Positions 18,498 through 27,296 of a stretch of DNA of 39,667 nucleotides are shown in pieces. The stretch comes from Bacteroidota bacterium (GTDB lineage: Bacteria; Bacteroidota; Ignavibacteria; Ignavibacteriales; Ignavibacteriaceae), in assembly GCA_021783875.1 (NCBI GenBank), contig JAJXTM010000002.1:1-39667 (forward strand), given 5' to 3'. The stretch's first letter is position 1; each line of letters starts with the position of its first letter. The translations under genes were made by a program, and so were the position numbers. Under the pieces are notes generated by a model, which saw nothing but the letters and a program-made list of their open reading frames with translations, ran no database searches and had not been told where the DNA came from.

Positions 18498-20504
18498 ATG
18501 AAAACCAAAATACTTTTTTATTTTTTTTTAATTACGGCAGTTTTATTCCCTCAGACAAAATATTTTATTTATTTTAAAGATAAGGGTATACCATTTAGCA
18601 AAACCCTTGCTAAAAGCTCTGCGACTTATCAAGCTGTTTTAAATTCACTTTCATCAAGGTGCATTCAAAGACGGGAAAAAGTCATGGGAGAAAATATTAT
18701 TACTTATGAAGATGTCCCAATAAAAGAAGATTATATAACCGCAATTGAGAATCAGGGAATTAAAATTCAAAATAAACTGAATTGGTTTAATGCAGTATCA
18801 GCTTATTTAACAGCATCAGAGTTAAGTAAAATTTCATCATTACCATTTGTGCAAAAAATTGAGAAGGTAAAAGAATTAGACCTAGCAAACCCAAATTCAC
18901 TCGAAAAGATATATCCGGAGCAAAACAAAGAAATTTCTGCAGATACACTTTACGGACAATCTTTTCAAGAATTTAATTTATCTGATATTCCACAAGTACA
19001 TGCAAAAGGAATTACTGGTAAAGGTGTAATTATCGGTATACTTGATGATGGTTTTAAATGGAGAGAGCATGAATCACTTGTAAATCAGAATGTTCTAGAT
19101 GAGTATAATTATGTATTTCATGTAACTTCGACTGAGCCGCAACCCGGAGATATCCCATCTTCAGGCGATCATGGCACTTATGTCTTTTCATTAATCGGAG
19201 GTTATAAACCAGGTAAAATAATAGGTGCAGCATACAATGCTAAATTTATCTTGGCGAAAACTGAAGATGACCGAAGCGAAAGTCACATTGAAGAAGATAA
19301 TTATGCTGCCGCACTAGAATGGATGGAAGGATTAGGAGTTGATATAACAACAAGTTCTCTTGGATATAGTATTTTTGATGACACTACTTATTCTTATTCT
19401 TACAAGGATATGGATGGCAAAACTACAATCTGCGCAAAAGCAGTTGAACTTGCTTTCCAAAGAGGTGTAATAACAGTTTCCGCCGCAGGAAATGACGGGG
19501 ATAATTCATGGTATTACATTGAAACCCCCGGAGACGGAACTCACATTCTTACTATAGGCGCTGTTGATTCAAACAATAGCTTGGCTTCCTTTAGCTCACG
19601 AGGTCCTACTTATGATGGGCGAATAAAACCGGATATAGTTGCAATGGGAGAATATAATTATGGTGCCGACGTCTCGAGCGGATTTTCATCCTATGGAATA
19701 GGCAGCGGAACATCTTTTGCGACACCGATTGCTGCCGGTGTGGCAGCGCTTTTGCTGTCTGCTTATCCTAACCTGACGAATATTCAAGTTAGAGACATTC
19801 TAAGAGAAAATGCGGGAAATGCCAGCAACCCAAATAATGATATAGGTTATGGTCTGATCTCAGCTGAGAAATCAATAGCGTATCCTAATTTTTATTTGGA
19901 TTCTGCCTCTAATCGATTTATTTTAAATAAAATATTTTTTTCAAACCAAGGTGTAAAAACCAATTCAGCCATTTTGCATTATGCATTGAACTTCTCAACT
20001 TTTAATTCTGTAAATCTTAATTATGATGATTCATTAAAATATTCCTACAAATTTCCTCAAATTTCTTCAGGGGATAGTATACAATTTTACTTTTCATATA
20101 TAGATAGCCTTAACAATTTATTTCGTGAACCTACAACCGGCGAATTTTCATTTAGTTTAGGTAATGGAATGGTTAATATTATTAATAACATTATTACTAA
20201 TAGTTCTTCTCAAACTATTTTAGGAAATAGCTTCCCAAATCCCTTTTATCCCATTTCTAGCTCTGGGAATACGGTAAAAATTCCTTTTTATTCAAATTCC
20301 GTAAAGCTGGCTCGGCTGACTATTTATAATAGCCTTGGACAAATTGTGAAAATTTTATTTAACGGGAATTCCCTTCAAGGGAATACAACTGTACCTTGGG
20401 ACGGAAAATCAGCAAGCGGGAAATATTGTTCAAGTGGAGTATATTTTTATGTTTTGACTTTGGGATCCAAAAGTTATTTCAATAAACTAGTACTTTTAAA
20501 ATAA
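18498..20504 (+). CDS. Secreted S8 subtilisin-like serine protease with T9SS-type C-terminal sorting domain
   Basis: Triad D in GILDDGF, H in GDHGTYV, S in GTSFATPIAAG; C-terminal NSFPNPF...ARLTIYNSLGQIV...GKYCSSGVYFYVL...KLVLLK. Confidence 0.93.
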   Translation: MKTKILFYFFLITAVLFPQTKYFIYFKDKGIPFSKTLAKSSATYQAVLNSLSSRCIQRREKVMGENIITYEDVPIKEDYITAIENQGIKIQNKLNWFNAVSAYLTASELSKISSLPFVQKIEKVKELDLANPNSLEKIYPEQNKEISADTLYGQSFQEFNLSDIPQVHAKGITGKGVIIGILDDGFKWREHESLVNQNVLDEYNYVFHVTSTEPQPGDIPSSGDHGTYVFSLIGGYKPGKIIGAAYNAKFILAKTEDDRSESHIEEDNYAAALEWMEGLGVDITTSSLGYSIFDDTTYSYSYKDMDGKTTICAKAVELAFQRGVITVSAAGNDGDNSWYYIETPGDGTHILTIGAVDSNNSLASFSSRGPTYDGRIKPDIVAMGEYNYGADVSSGFSSYGIGSGTSFATPIAAGVAALLLSAYPNLTNIQVRDILRENAGNASNPNNDIGYGLISAEKSIAYPNFYLDSASNRFILNKIFFSNQGVKTNSAILHYALNFSTFNSVNLNYDDSLKYSYKFPQISSGDSIQFYFSYIDSLNNLFREPTTGEFSFSLGNGMVNIINNIITNSSSQTILGNSFPNPFYPISSSGNTVKIPFYSNSVKLARLTIYNSLGQIVKILFNGNSLQGNTTVPWDGKSASGKYCSSGVYFYVLTLGSKSYFNKLVLLK

Positions 20505-20521
20505 TTTTTCTTGGAAATTAA

Positions 20522-21163
20522 ATGGAAAAGATATTATATCCTTCACTAATTAAATACCTTGCAAGTTTCAATACCGGAACGGAACCTTTACTTATTGAGA
20601 TGGAAAATTTTGCCGCCGAAAATAACATTCCAATACTATCTAAAGATTCGGCAAAATTTTTAACAATGTTGATATCTATTTATAAACCCAGACGTATTCT
20701 AGAATTAGGCACAGCTATTGCTTATTCTTCAATCAGAATGGCACAAAGTCTAGGTAAAAAAGGAGTAGTTCACACTATTGAAAAAAGTATTGATAATATA
20801 ACATTAGCAAAGGAAAATATTGAAAAAGCTTCTCTAAAGGAAAAGATAATATTATATGAAGGAAATGCTTTCGATATTTTACCAAACATGGGGAAAAAAT
20901 ATGATTTTATTTTCCTTGACGCTGACAAAAACGATTATAAGCGATTGTTTGATTATTGTATGATTTTATTGAAATCCGAAGGAATAATATTTATTGATAA
21001 TTTACTTTGGAAGGGCTATGTTGCTTCTACCAGAGTGCCGAAAGATTTCCGGTCATCTACTAAAGTAATAAAGGAATTCAATAAGATGTTTCTTAGTCAA
21101 AAAAACTTACAATCTATAATTCTACCTATAGGCGACGGAATTGGAATCGGAATTAAAGTTTGA
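20522..21163 (+). CDS. SAM-dependent O-methyltransferase (caffeoyl-CoA/catechol OMT-like)
   Basis: ILELGTAIAYSSIRMA, DFIFLDADKNDYKRLFDY, GIIFIDNLLWKGYV. Confidence 0.9.
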   Translation: MEKILYPSLIKYLASFNTGTEPLLIEMENFAAENNIPILSKDSAKFLTMLISIYKPRRILELGTAIAYSSIRMAQSLGKKGVVHTIEKSIDNITLAKENIEKASLKEKIILYEGNAFDILPNMGKKYDFIFLDADKNDYKRLFDYCMILLKSEGIIFIDNLLWKGYVASTRVPKDFRSSTKVIKEFNKMFLSQKNLQSIILPIGDGIGIGIKV

Positions 21164-21172
21164 GACTCGTAA

Positions 21173-21610
21173 ATGAGTATACATGAATCCTTAACACCCC
21201 CCGAATTTGTTAATAACGTTGAATTATTTATCAACTCAAAATTAAAGAGAAAAATTGAATTATTAAGAATTTACGAAACTTCAATTCAATACAGTAAAGA
21301 AAAAGAATTTGATAATTTGCTTTTCTCAGCAAAGTTTGTCCATGGATTATTTATATTCATCCAAAGAGATTCATCTGATAATGCTAAATCAGATATCGAA
21401 AATATAAAAAAAGAATTATCGGCAGGAATTAAGAAGATAATTGATCAGATACAATTTCTGGTCAAAGATAGTAATGAAGAGTTTAGAGAATATCTAAATG
21501 AGAATTTTTTTATTGCAAATCAGCAAAATTTCTTGAAGTTGACAGAATTGATATCTGACCTTGCTTTTGCAAAGCTTTATGTAAATGATCGGAAAAGAAA
21601 TTCTAACTGA
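21173..21610 (+). CDS. Hypothetical small helical protein
   Basis: Open frame co-directional with and 10 nt after the O-methyltransferase gene; no recognisable domain. Confidence 0.55.
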   Translation: MSIHESLTPPEFVNNVELFINSKLKRKIELLRIYETSIQYSKEKEFDNLLFSAKFVHGLFIFIQRDSSDNAKSDIENIKKELSAGIKKIIDQIQFLVKDSNEEFREYLNENFFIANQQNFLKLTELISDLAFAKLYVNDRKRNSN

Positions 21611-21614
21611 TTCA

Positions 21615-22067
21615 TCAAGTTCTGGATGTCCATTTTTCCAGAGCTGTTAACATGTTTGACATTGCATCAATTAAAGATTCATGTTGCGATTCATCAATGT
21701 CGGATAAAATCTCTTTATGGATATCAAGATATGATTTATTTAATTGCCGAACCAATTCCTTTCCTCTTTCAGATAATGCTAACTTCATGTTTCTACGGTC
21801 AGAATAATCTACATTTCTAATTATATAGTCCTTTTTTACTAAACCATCAATAATCCTAGTCAATCTGCTTTCACTTAAATTCATTTTTTTTGCAATAGTT
21901 TTGTTATTTAGAGGCTCATTTTCCCCAAACAACCTTAGGCATCTAAACTCAACATGGGTTAATGAATAATTTCCAGCTAAACGATTTTCTTTCTCCTGGC
22001 AACTTCCAAGTAAACTGAATGTCAGATCTGCTAATTTATTTGCATTAGAAGTCATATTACTTTTCAA
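21615..22067 (-). CDS. MarR-family transcriptional regulator
   Basis: wHTH LNNKTIAKKMNLSESRLTRIIDGLVKKDYIIRNVDYSDRRNMKLALSERGKEL. Confidence 0.92.
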   Translation of the reverse strand: MKSNMTSNANKLADLTFSLLGSCQEKENRLAGNYSLTHVEFRCLRLFGENEPLNNKTIAKKMNLSESRLTRIIDGLVKKDYIIRNVDYSDRRNMKLALSERGKELVRQLNKSYLDIHKEILSDIDESQHESLIDAMSNMLTALEKWTSRT

Positions 22068-22111
22068 TTTTTATCCTTTTGATTTCTCACTACCAAAATT
22101 CGCAAAAGTAC

Positions 22112-22131
22112 GCTAGTAAATCAAGCTAGTA
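22112..22131. promoter_or_regulatory. Direct repeat GCTAGTA-N6-GCTAGTA upstream of marR, candidate operator
   Basis: GCTAGTA at 22112-22118 and 22125-22131; beside TACTTTTG on the minus strand, which fits the Bacteroidota TAnnTTTG promoter element. Confidence 0.45.
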
Positions 22132-22135
22132 CCTC

Positions 22136-22759
22136 TTATAATAATAATTCCTTTGGTTCGATTATAATAGTGCAATTACCTTTTGTTGCATCTTTTACTT
22201 TGTTTAATAACTCATCTAAAAGGTCAACTTTACAGAAAAAATTGATCTCGGCATTTGTTTCAAATTTTGATTTCCCAAATTTGACATAATATTTTAATAA
22301 AATATTTTTAATTATGTTAACATCAGTATAACTAAGAGAAACAAAAACATTCTTGTATATATTCTTAATAATAATTTCAGTTGATTTTATTGCATTAATA
22401 GAAGCCATGTAATAAGCCTTACCGAGATGACCGATACCAAGTTTTGTACCACCAAAATATCGGATTACAACTACTAAAATATTATAGAGTTCAAAATGTT
22501 CAATGGCTCTCAAAATCCTGATTCCTGCAGTTCCGTTGGGCTCACCATCATCATCATATTTGGCACTTTCATCAATTAATTTTAATGCATAACAGAAATG
22601 CGATGCATCATAGTATTTTTTTCTAATACCAGACATAATTTCAGTTCCGTCTTTTAAGGATATAACAGAAAATGCAAAAGCGTAAAAAGAAGAACCTTTT
22701 TCTTTAAGAATGGACTCTCCTTCATTAACGATTGTTTTAATTTCAGTGATCTTATTCAT
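22136..22759 (-). CDS. YigZ/IMPACT (UPF0029) family protein
   Basis: KGSSFYAFAF..., DASHFCYAL, DDDGEPNGTAGIRIL, VVVIRYFGGTKLGIGHLGKAY. Confidence 0.92.
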   Translation of the reverse strand: MNKITEIKTIVNEGESILKEKGSSFYAFAFSVISLKDGTEIMSGIRKKYYDASHFCYALKLIDESAKYDDDGEPNGTAGIRILRAIEHFELYNILVVVIRYFGGTKLGIGHLGKAYYMASINAIKSTEIIIKNIYKNVFVSLSYTDVNIIKNILLKYYVKFGKSKFETNAEINFFCKVDLLDELLNKVKDATKGNCTIIIEPKELLL

Positions 22760-22858
22760 TTTTGACAGCAGTAGTAATTAATAAAAACGATATTTAATTG
22801 ATTTTGAAATTTTGTATAACTAAAATAACTGATTAAATAAATAATTTTAAAGTGTCAA

Positions 22859-25684
22859 TTGGAAAAAGAAACAATTATTATCAAAGGTGCAAGGGAGCAT
22901 AACTTAAAGAACATAGATGTTGAAATCCCTAGGGATACATTTACGGTTATAACAGGACTTTCAGGATCGGGTAAATCTTCATTAGCATTTGATACAATAT
23001 ATGCAGAAGGTCAAAGACGCTATATTGAATCACTTTCTGCATATGCGCGACAATTTCTTGATATGCTCGAAAAACCAGATGTAGATCTGATTGAAGGGCT
23101 AAGTCCTGCCATTTCTATTGAGCAAAAGTCGACCTCCGGAAATCCGCGTTCAACAGTTGGGACTGTAACTGAGATATATGATTATCTTCGATTGCTATAT
23201 GCACGTTTAGGGACACCCCACTGCTATAATTGCGGACAGCCAGTTACAAAACAATCTACCAATCAAATCATAGAAACAATTTTAGCAGCCCTAAAAGGTA
23301 AAAAGATTTCGATACTAGCTCCAATTGTCCGTGGAAGAAAAGGACATTACCGTGAATTATTCGAGGAACTTATTTCAGATGGGTTTTTAAGAGTTAGAGT
23401 TGATAATATTGTGTCAGAATTGGCAAAAGGGTTTCAGGTAGATAGGTACAAAATTCACAATATTGAGATTGTAATAGATCGTTTAATAGTAAATTCTGAT
23501 ACATATAATAGATTAAATGATTCACTTGATGTTGGGTTAAATTATGGGAATGGCATGATAATAATAAATGATGGCACTGAAGATCATGTTTATAGTAGGA
23601 ATTTAGCATGTTTAAACTGCGGCATAAGTTATCGGGAACTTGCTCCAAATTCCTTTTCATTTAACTCTCCTTATGGTTCTTGCCCTGATTGTGAGGGATT
23701 AGGAGAAAAAAAGGAGCTTGACATTAATTTAATTATTCCGGATTGGAATAAATCTATTAACGAAGAAGGAATAGCTGCACTTGGCAAACCTCGTCAAATT
23801 TGGTTTTTCAATCAATTAGAGACAATCAGCAGTATATATGGGTTCGACTTCGATACTAAATTAAAGGACTTAAATAAAAGGCAACAAGATGTGCTTCTAA
23901 ATGGAAGTTCAGAAAAGATTTCATTTTCCTATTCTTATGGCAATACCAAACCAGTGAATTATTTTCATAGATTCGCAGGTCTATTTAATTATTTAAAAAA
24001 TTATTATTCAACAACGAGCTCAAATAATATAAGAGAATGGGTAGAATCTTACATGAATACGGTTACCTGCCAAACTTGCAATGGAGGCAGGTTAAAAAAA
24101 GAATCTTTAGCAGTAAAATTTCAAGGGAAAAATATTAGTGAAATATCTTTATTGTCAATAAAAAGCGCAAAAGTATTTTTTGAGGATATAAAACTTTCCG
24201 GTCGAGACTCTATTATTGCAAATCCAATCCTAAAAGAAATTGTTGAGCGTCTTAATTTCCTTTTAAACGTCGGTTTGGATTATTTAACTCTAAATCGCTC
24301 GGCAAGAACTTTATCTGGAGGTGAATCTCAAAGAATACGTTTAGCCACTCAAATAGGGACACAGCTTGCAGGCGTACTTTATGTACTAGACGAACCAAGT
24401 ATTGGATTGCATCAAAGCGATAACATCAAGCTAATAAATTCTCTAAAAAATCTACGAGACATAGGTAACACAGTAATCGTTGTAGAACATGACCGCGAAA
24501 CTATTGAAAGTTCGGATTATATGCTTGATTTAGGACCTGGAGCAGGAGAACATGGGGGTGAAATATGTTTAGCAGGATTAACCAGAGATCTCATTTCTTC
24601 GAGTAATAAGACTGACTCTTTGACTCTCTCATATCTTACAAACAATATTTCAATAAAAATACCTGATTCACGTAGGAAAGGAAATGGTTTATTTTTAGAA
24701 CTTATCGGAGCAAAAGGTAATAACTTAAAAAATGTTAATTTAAAAATTCCTTTAGGAACATTAACACTAATTACCGGAGTAAGCGGATCAGGCAAGTCAA
24801 CATTAGTAAATGAAACACTAGTTAAAATTTTGATGAATAAAATTTATAATTCGAAAGTAGTTCCTCTTTATTATGAATCTATAAATGGTCTTAAGAATAT
24901 TGATAAAATAATTGAGATTGATCAATCACCTATCGGTAGAACGCCTCGTTCAAACCCTGCAACATATACAGGACTTTTCACATATATCAGAGATTTGTTT
25001 TCTCAGCTTCCTGAATCAAAAATGCGCGGTTATACTACAGGTAGATTTAGTTTTAATGTTGAAGGAGGCAGATGCGAAGAGTGCGGCGGTGACGGTTTAA
25101 AAAAAATTGAGATGAATTTCCTTCCTGATGTATATGTTGAATGCGAGTCATGCCACGGGAAAAGATATAATAGAGAGACACTAGAAGTTCTATATAAAAC
25201 AAAATCAATTGCAGATGTTCTTGGTATGCGTGTAAGCGAATCGCTTAATTTTTTTGAAGATTTACCTAGAATTAACCGCAAGATAAAGGCAATTGTTGAT
25301 GTTGGATTGGGATATATAAAATTAGGTCAGCAAGCAACAACTTTATCGGGGGGAGAAGCTCAAAGGGTAAAACTTGCAACCGAACTTAGCAAAGTTAGCA
25401 CTGGTAAAACTTTATATATTTTAGACGAACCGACTACAGGTCTTCATTTTGAAGACGTTAAAATACTATTGAATGTTTTAAATAAATTAGTCGAAAAGGG
25501 AAATACTGTTGTTGTTGTAGAACATAACCTGGATGTTATAAAAACCGCTGACTGGATTATAGATTTAGGACCGGGTGGAGGTGATGAAGGTGGTAATATT
25601 ATTGCTGAAGGTACTCCCGAACAAATTATAAAGAATAAAAAAAGTTTGACGGGGAAATTCTTAGCTAAAGAATTTCATAACTGA
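22859..25684 (+). CDS. uvrA: Excinuclease ABC subunit A (TTG start)
   Basis: GAREHNLKNIDVEIPRDTFTVITGLSGSGKSSLAFDTIYAEGQRRY; two ABC domains; paired CxxC zinc motifs; LSGGEAQRVKLA. Confidence 0.98.
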   Translation: MEKETIIIKGAREHNLKNIDVEIPRDTFTVITGLSGSGKSSLAFDTIYAEGQRRYIESLSAYARQFLDMLEKPDVDLIEGLSPAISIEQKSTSGNPRSTVGTVTEIYDYLRLLYARLGTPHCYNCGQPVTKQSTNQIIETILAALKGKKISILAPIVRGRKGHYRELFEELISDGFLRVRVDNIVSELAKGFQVDRYKIHNIEIVIDRLIVNSDTYNRLNDSLDVGLNYGNGMIIINDGTEDHVYSRNLACLNCGISYRELAPNSFSFNSPYGSCPDCEGLGEKKELDINLIIPDWNKSINEEGIAALGKPRQIWFFNQLETISSIYGFDFDTKLKDLNKRQQDVLLNGSSEKISFSYSYGNTKPVNYFHRFAGLFNYLKNYYSTTSSNNIREWVESYMNTVTCQTCNGGRLKKESLAVKFQGKNISEISLLSIKSAKVFFEDIKLSGRDSIIANPILKEIVERLNFLLNVGLDYLTLNRSARTLSGGESQRIRLATQIGTQLAGVLYVLDEPSIGLHQSDNIKLINSLKNLRDIGNTVIVVEHDRETIESSDYMLDLGPGAGEHGGEICLAGLTRDLISSSNKTDSLTLSYLTNNISIKIPDSRRKGNGLFLELIGAKGNNLKNVNLKIPLGTLTLITGVSGSGKSTLVNETLVKILMNKIYNSKVVPLYYESINGLKNIDKIIEIDQSPIGRTPRSNPATYTGLFTYIRDLFSQLPESKMRGYTTGRFSFNVEGGRCEECGGDGLKKIEMNFLPDVYVECESCHGKRYNRETLEVLYKTKSIADVLGMRVSESLNFFEDLPRINRKIKAIVDVGLGYIKLGQQATTLSGGEAQRVKLATELSKVSTGKTLYILDEPTTGLHFEDVKILLNVLNKLVEKGNTVVVVEHNLDVIKTADWIIDLGPGGGDEGGNIIAEGTPEQIIKNKKSLTGKFLAKEFHN

Positions 25685-25728
25685 TCTTTAAAATATACTA
25701 ATGAAAGCTTAGTAATCTTAAAGATCAG
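25681..25728. terminator. Interrupted inverted repeat between convergent uvrA and FKBP genes, possible bidirectional terminator
   Basis: CTGATCTTTAA(25681-25691)/TTAAAGATCAG(25718-25728), inner TACTAA(25696-25701)/TTAGTA(25709-25714); overlaps the uvrA stop; no strong T-tract. Confidence 0.5.
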
Positions 25729-25741
25729 CTGAATAAATAAA

Positions 25742-26560
25742 TTAATTACTTGCTTTTAATCTATCACACATTGACTTAGCATAAGCATTATTAGGATTCA
25801 ATTGGAATGCTTTTTCAAAATTCTGCAAAGCTAATGCCTTATCACCGGTTAGATAATATGATTCTGCAAGACTATTATAAGCATTTGAAGAATTAGGGTA
25901 AGTACTAAGATTTATTTTAAAAATTTCAGTAGCTTGTTTAATCATTTTTGCAGAAAGAAGTCTCAATCCAAGATTATTTAATTCACCTTCTTTAAAATTA
26001 AATTGATTTCTTTTGTTCTGATATAGGTAATGGTATTGACTAATTGCTGAGTCAATTCCTTTATCAAATATAGTCTCAAGCAAAGTATCGGCAATTGAGG
26101 GTTCTGGGTCTGAAACACTAATAAGATGCACATCAAAAATAAGAGTCGCATTAGGAGGAATTACATTTCCAGCTCCTCTTTCTCCATAAGCAAGCTGAGG
26201 AGGAATTATGAATCTGAAATTGTCACCAACATGCATTAACGCAATACCCTCTTCCCAACCTCGGATAACTTTTCCCTCACCAAGGACAAAATCAAAGGGA
26301 ACCCCTCTTTTAACAGAAGAGTCAAAAATATTTCCATCAGGCAGATAACCAGTATAATCAACTTCAACATCTTTTCCGGAAACTGCCTGTTCACCTTTAC
26401 CGCTCGATAAGATTATATATTTTAATCCAGAAGCTGTTGTAATAGTATCCTTGGCAGCCATTGTATCTTTAACCGCATTAGAATCTTGAGCAAATGATAA
26501 AAATGAGGCAATAATTACTAATAATAATCCAAAAATTACTTTCAATCTTTTACCTTTCAA
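25742..26560 (-). CDS. Exported FKBP-type peptidyl-prolyl isomerase with C-terminal TPR repeats
   Basis: Signal peptide; VDYTGYLPDGNIFDSSVKRGVPFDFVLGEGKVIRGWEEGIALMHVGDNFRFIIPPQLAYGERGAGNVIPPNATLIFDVHLI; TPR NAYNSLAESYYLTGDKALALQNFEKAFQLNPNN. Confidence 0.94.
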   Translation of the reverse strand: MKGKRLKVIFGLLLVIIASFLSFAQDSNAVKDTMAAKDTITTASGLKYIILSSGKGEQAVSGKDVEVDYTGYLPDGNIFDSSVKRGVPFDFVLGEGKVIRGWEEGIALMHVGDNFRFIIPPQLAYGERGAGNVIPPNATLIFDVHLISVSDPEPSIADTLLETIFDKGIDSAISQYHYLYQNKRNQFNFKEGELNNLGLRLLSAKMIKQATEIFKINLSTYPNSSNAYNSLAESYYLTGDKALALQNFEKAFQLNPNNAYAKSMCDRLKASN

Positions 26561-26621
26561 TATGATTTTTTAATATTTATATAGCAAAGATAGGCAAATC
26601 ATGTATATAGTTTCAAAAAAA

Positions 26622-26647
26622 ATCCTCTAAAAAACAAATGTGAGGTT
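26622..26647 (-). terminator. Weak intrinsic terminator downstream of tRNA-Ala
   Basis: On minus strand AACCTC...GAGGAT then a T8 run; loop about 14 nt. Confidence 0.35.
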
Positions 26648-26664
26648 TTGACGAATCATTGAAG

Positions 26665-26737
<73 letters not shown>

Positions 26738-26769
26738 GAATAAAAATATTTTATTATCTTTATTATTTA

Positions 26770-26798
26770 AAAATAGATAAGAAAATTAAGTTAGTCAA
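26770..26798 (-). promoter_or_regulatory. Putative tRNA-Ala promoter TTGACT-N17-TATTTT
   Basis: On minus strand TTGACT (26793-26798), 17-nt spacer, TATTTT (26770-26775), 32 nt upstream of the tRNA 5' end. Confidence 0.45.
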
Positions 26799-26871
26799 CT
26801 TATACTATTTTTATTTGCATTGTTAAATTTTATACTTAACCATATTTTTAAAATATAATTTTTAATTTTTT

Positions 26872-27273
26872 ATGAAATTTTTATTATTTATTTCTTTATA
26901 TCTTTTAATAACACTCGTGATATTCACAGGATGCAAGGACACAATAACCGGCAATCAACTGGATAGTGTTGTAATACCTAGTTCGAATGTTTCATATTCC
27001 AAATACATTCAGCCGGTATTTAACCTAAAATGTGCTAATTCCGGATGTCATGATGATGCAACTTCGGCAGGAGGCTACAGCTTAACAACTTGGGCTGGAG
27101 CAACTAATCCACTATATGTTTCAAAAGGTAATGCAAATACAAGCACACTTGTCCAATCGGTCGAAGGTTTGTCAGGAGCAAATCCCATGCCCCCGGTAGG
27201 TTATCCAGTGCTAACACAAAATCAAATTCAAGGGGTCAAGACATGGGTTGCTGAAGGTGCTAAAAATAATTGA
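26872..27273 (+). CDS. Putative lipoprotein with cytochrome c-like domain (CX4CH)
   Basis: Lipobox VIFTGC; YIQPVFNLKCANSGCHDD; NPMPP; IQGVKTWVAEGAKNN. Confidence 0.72.
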   Translation: MKFLLFISLYLLITLVIFTGCKDTITGNQLDSVVIPSSNVSYSKYIQPVFNLKCANSGCHDDATSAGGYSLTTWAGATNPLYVSKGNANTSTLVQSVEGLSGANPMPPVGYPVLTQNQIQGVKTWVAEGAKNN

Positions 27274-27296
27274 TTAAAAATTTCTTTTTGAAAATA

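Noticed and set aside
20368-20384. Perfect short palindrome ATTCCCTTcAAGGGAAT in the S8 protease gene
   Set aside because: Inside a conserved sorting-domain coding region, 1-nt loop, no T-tract; most likely fortuitous.
24517-24795. 92-aa ORF antisense to uvrA (and similar at 23394-23660 and 25030-25281)
   Set aside because: Mirrors the conserved uvrA coding strand; no independent evidence.
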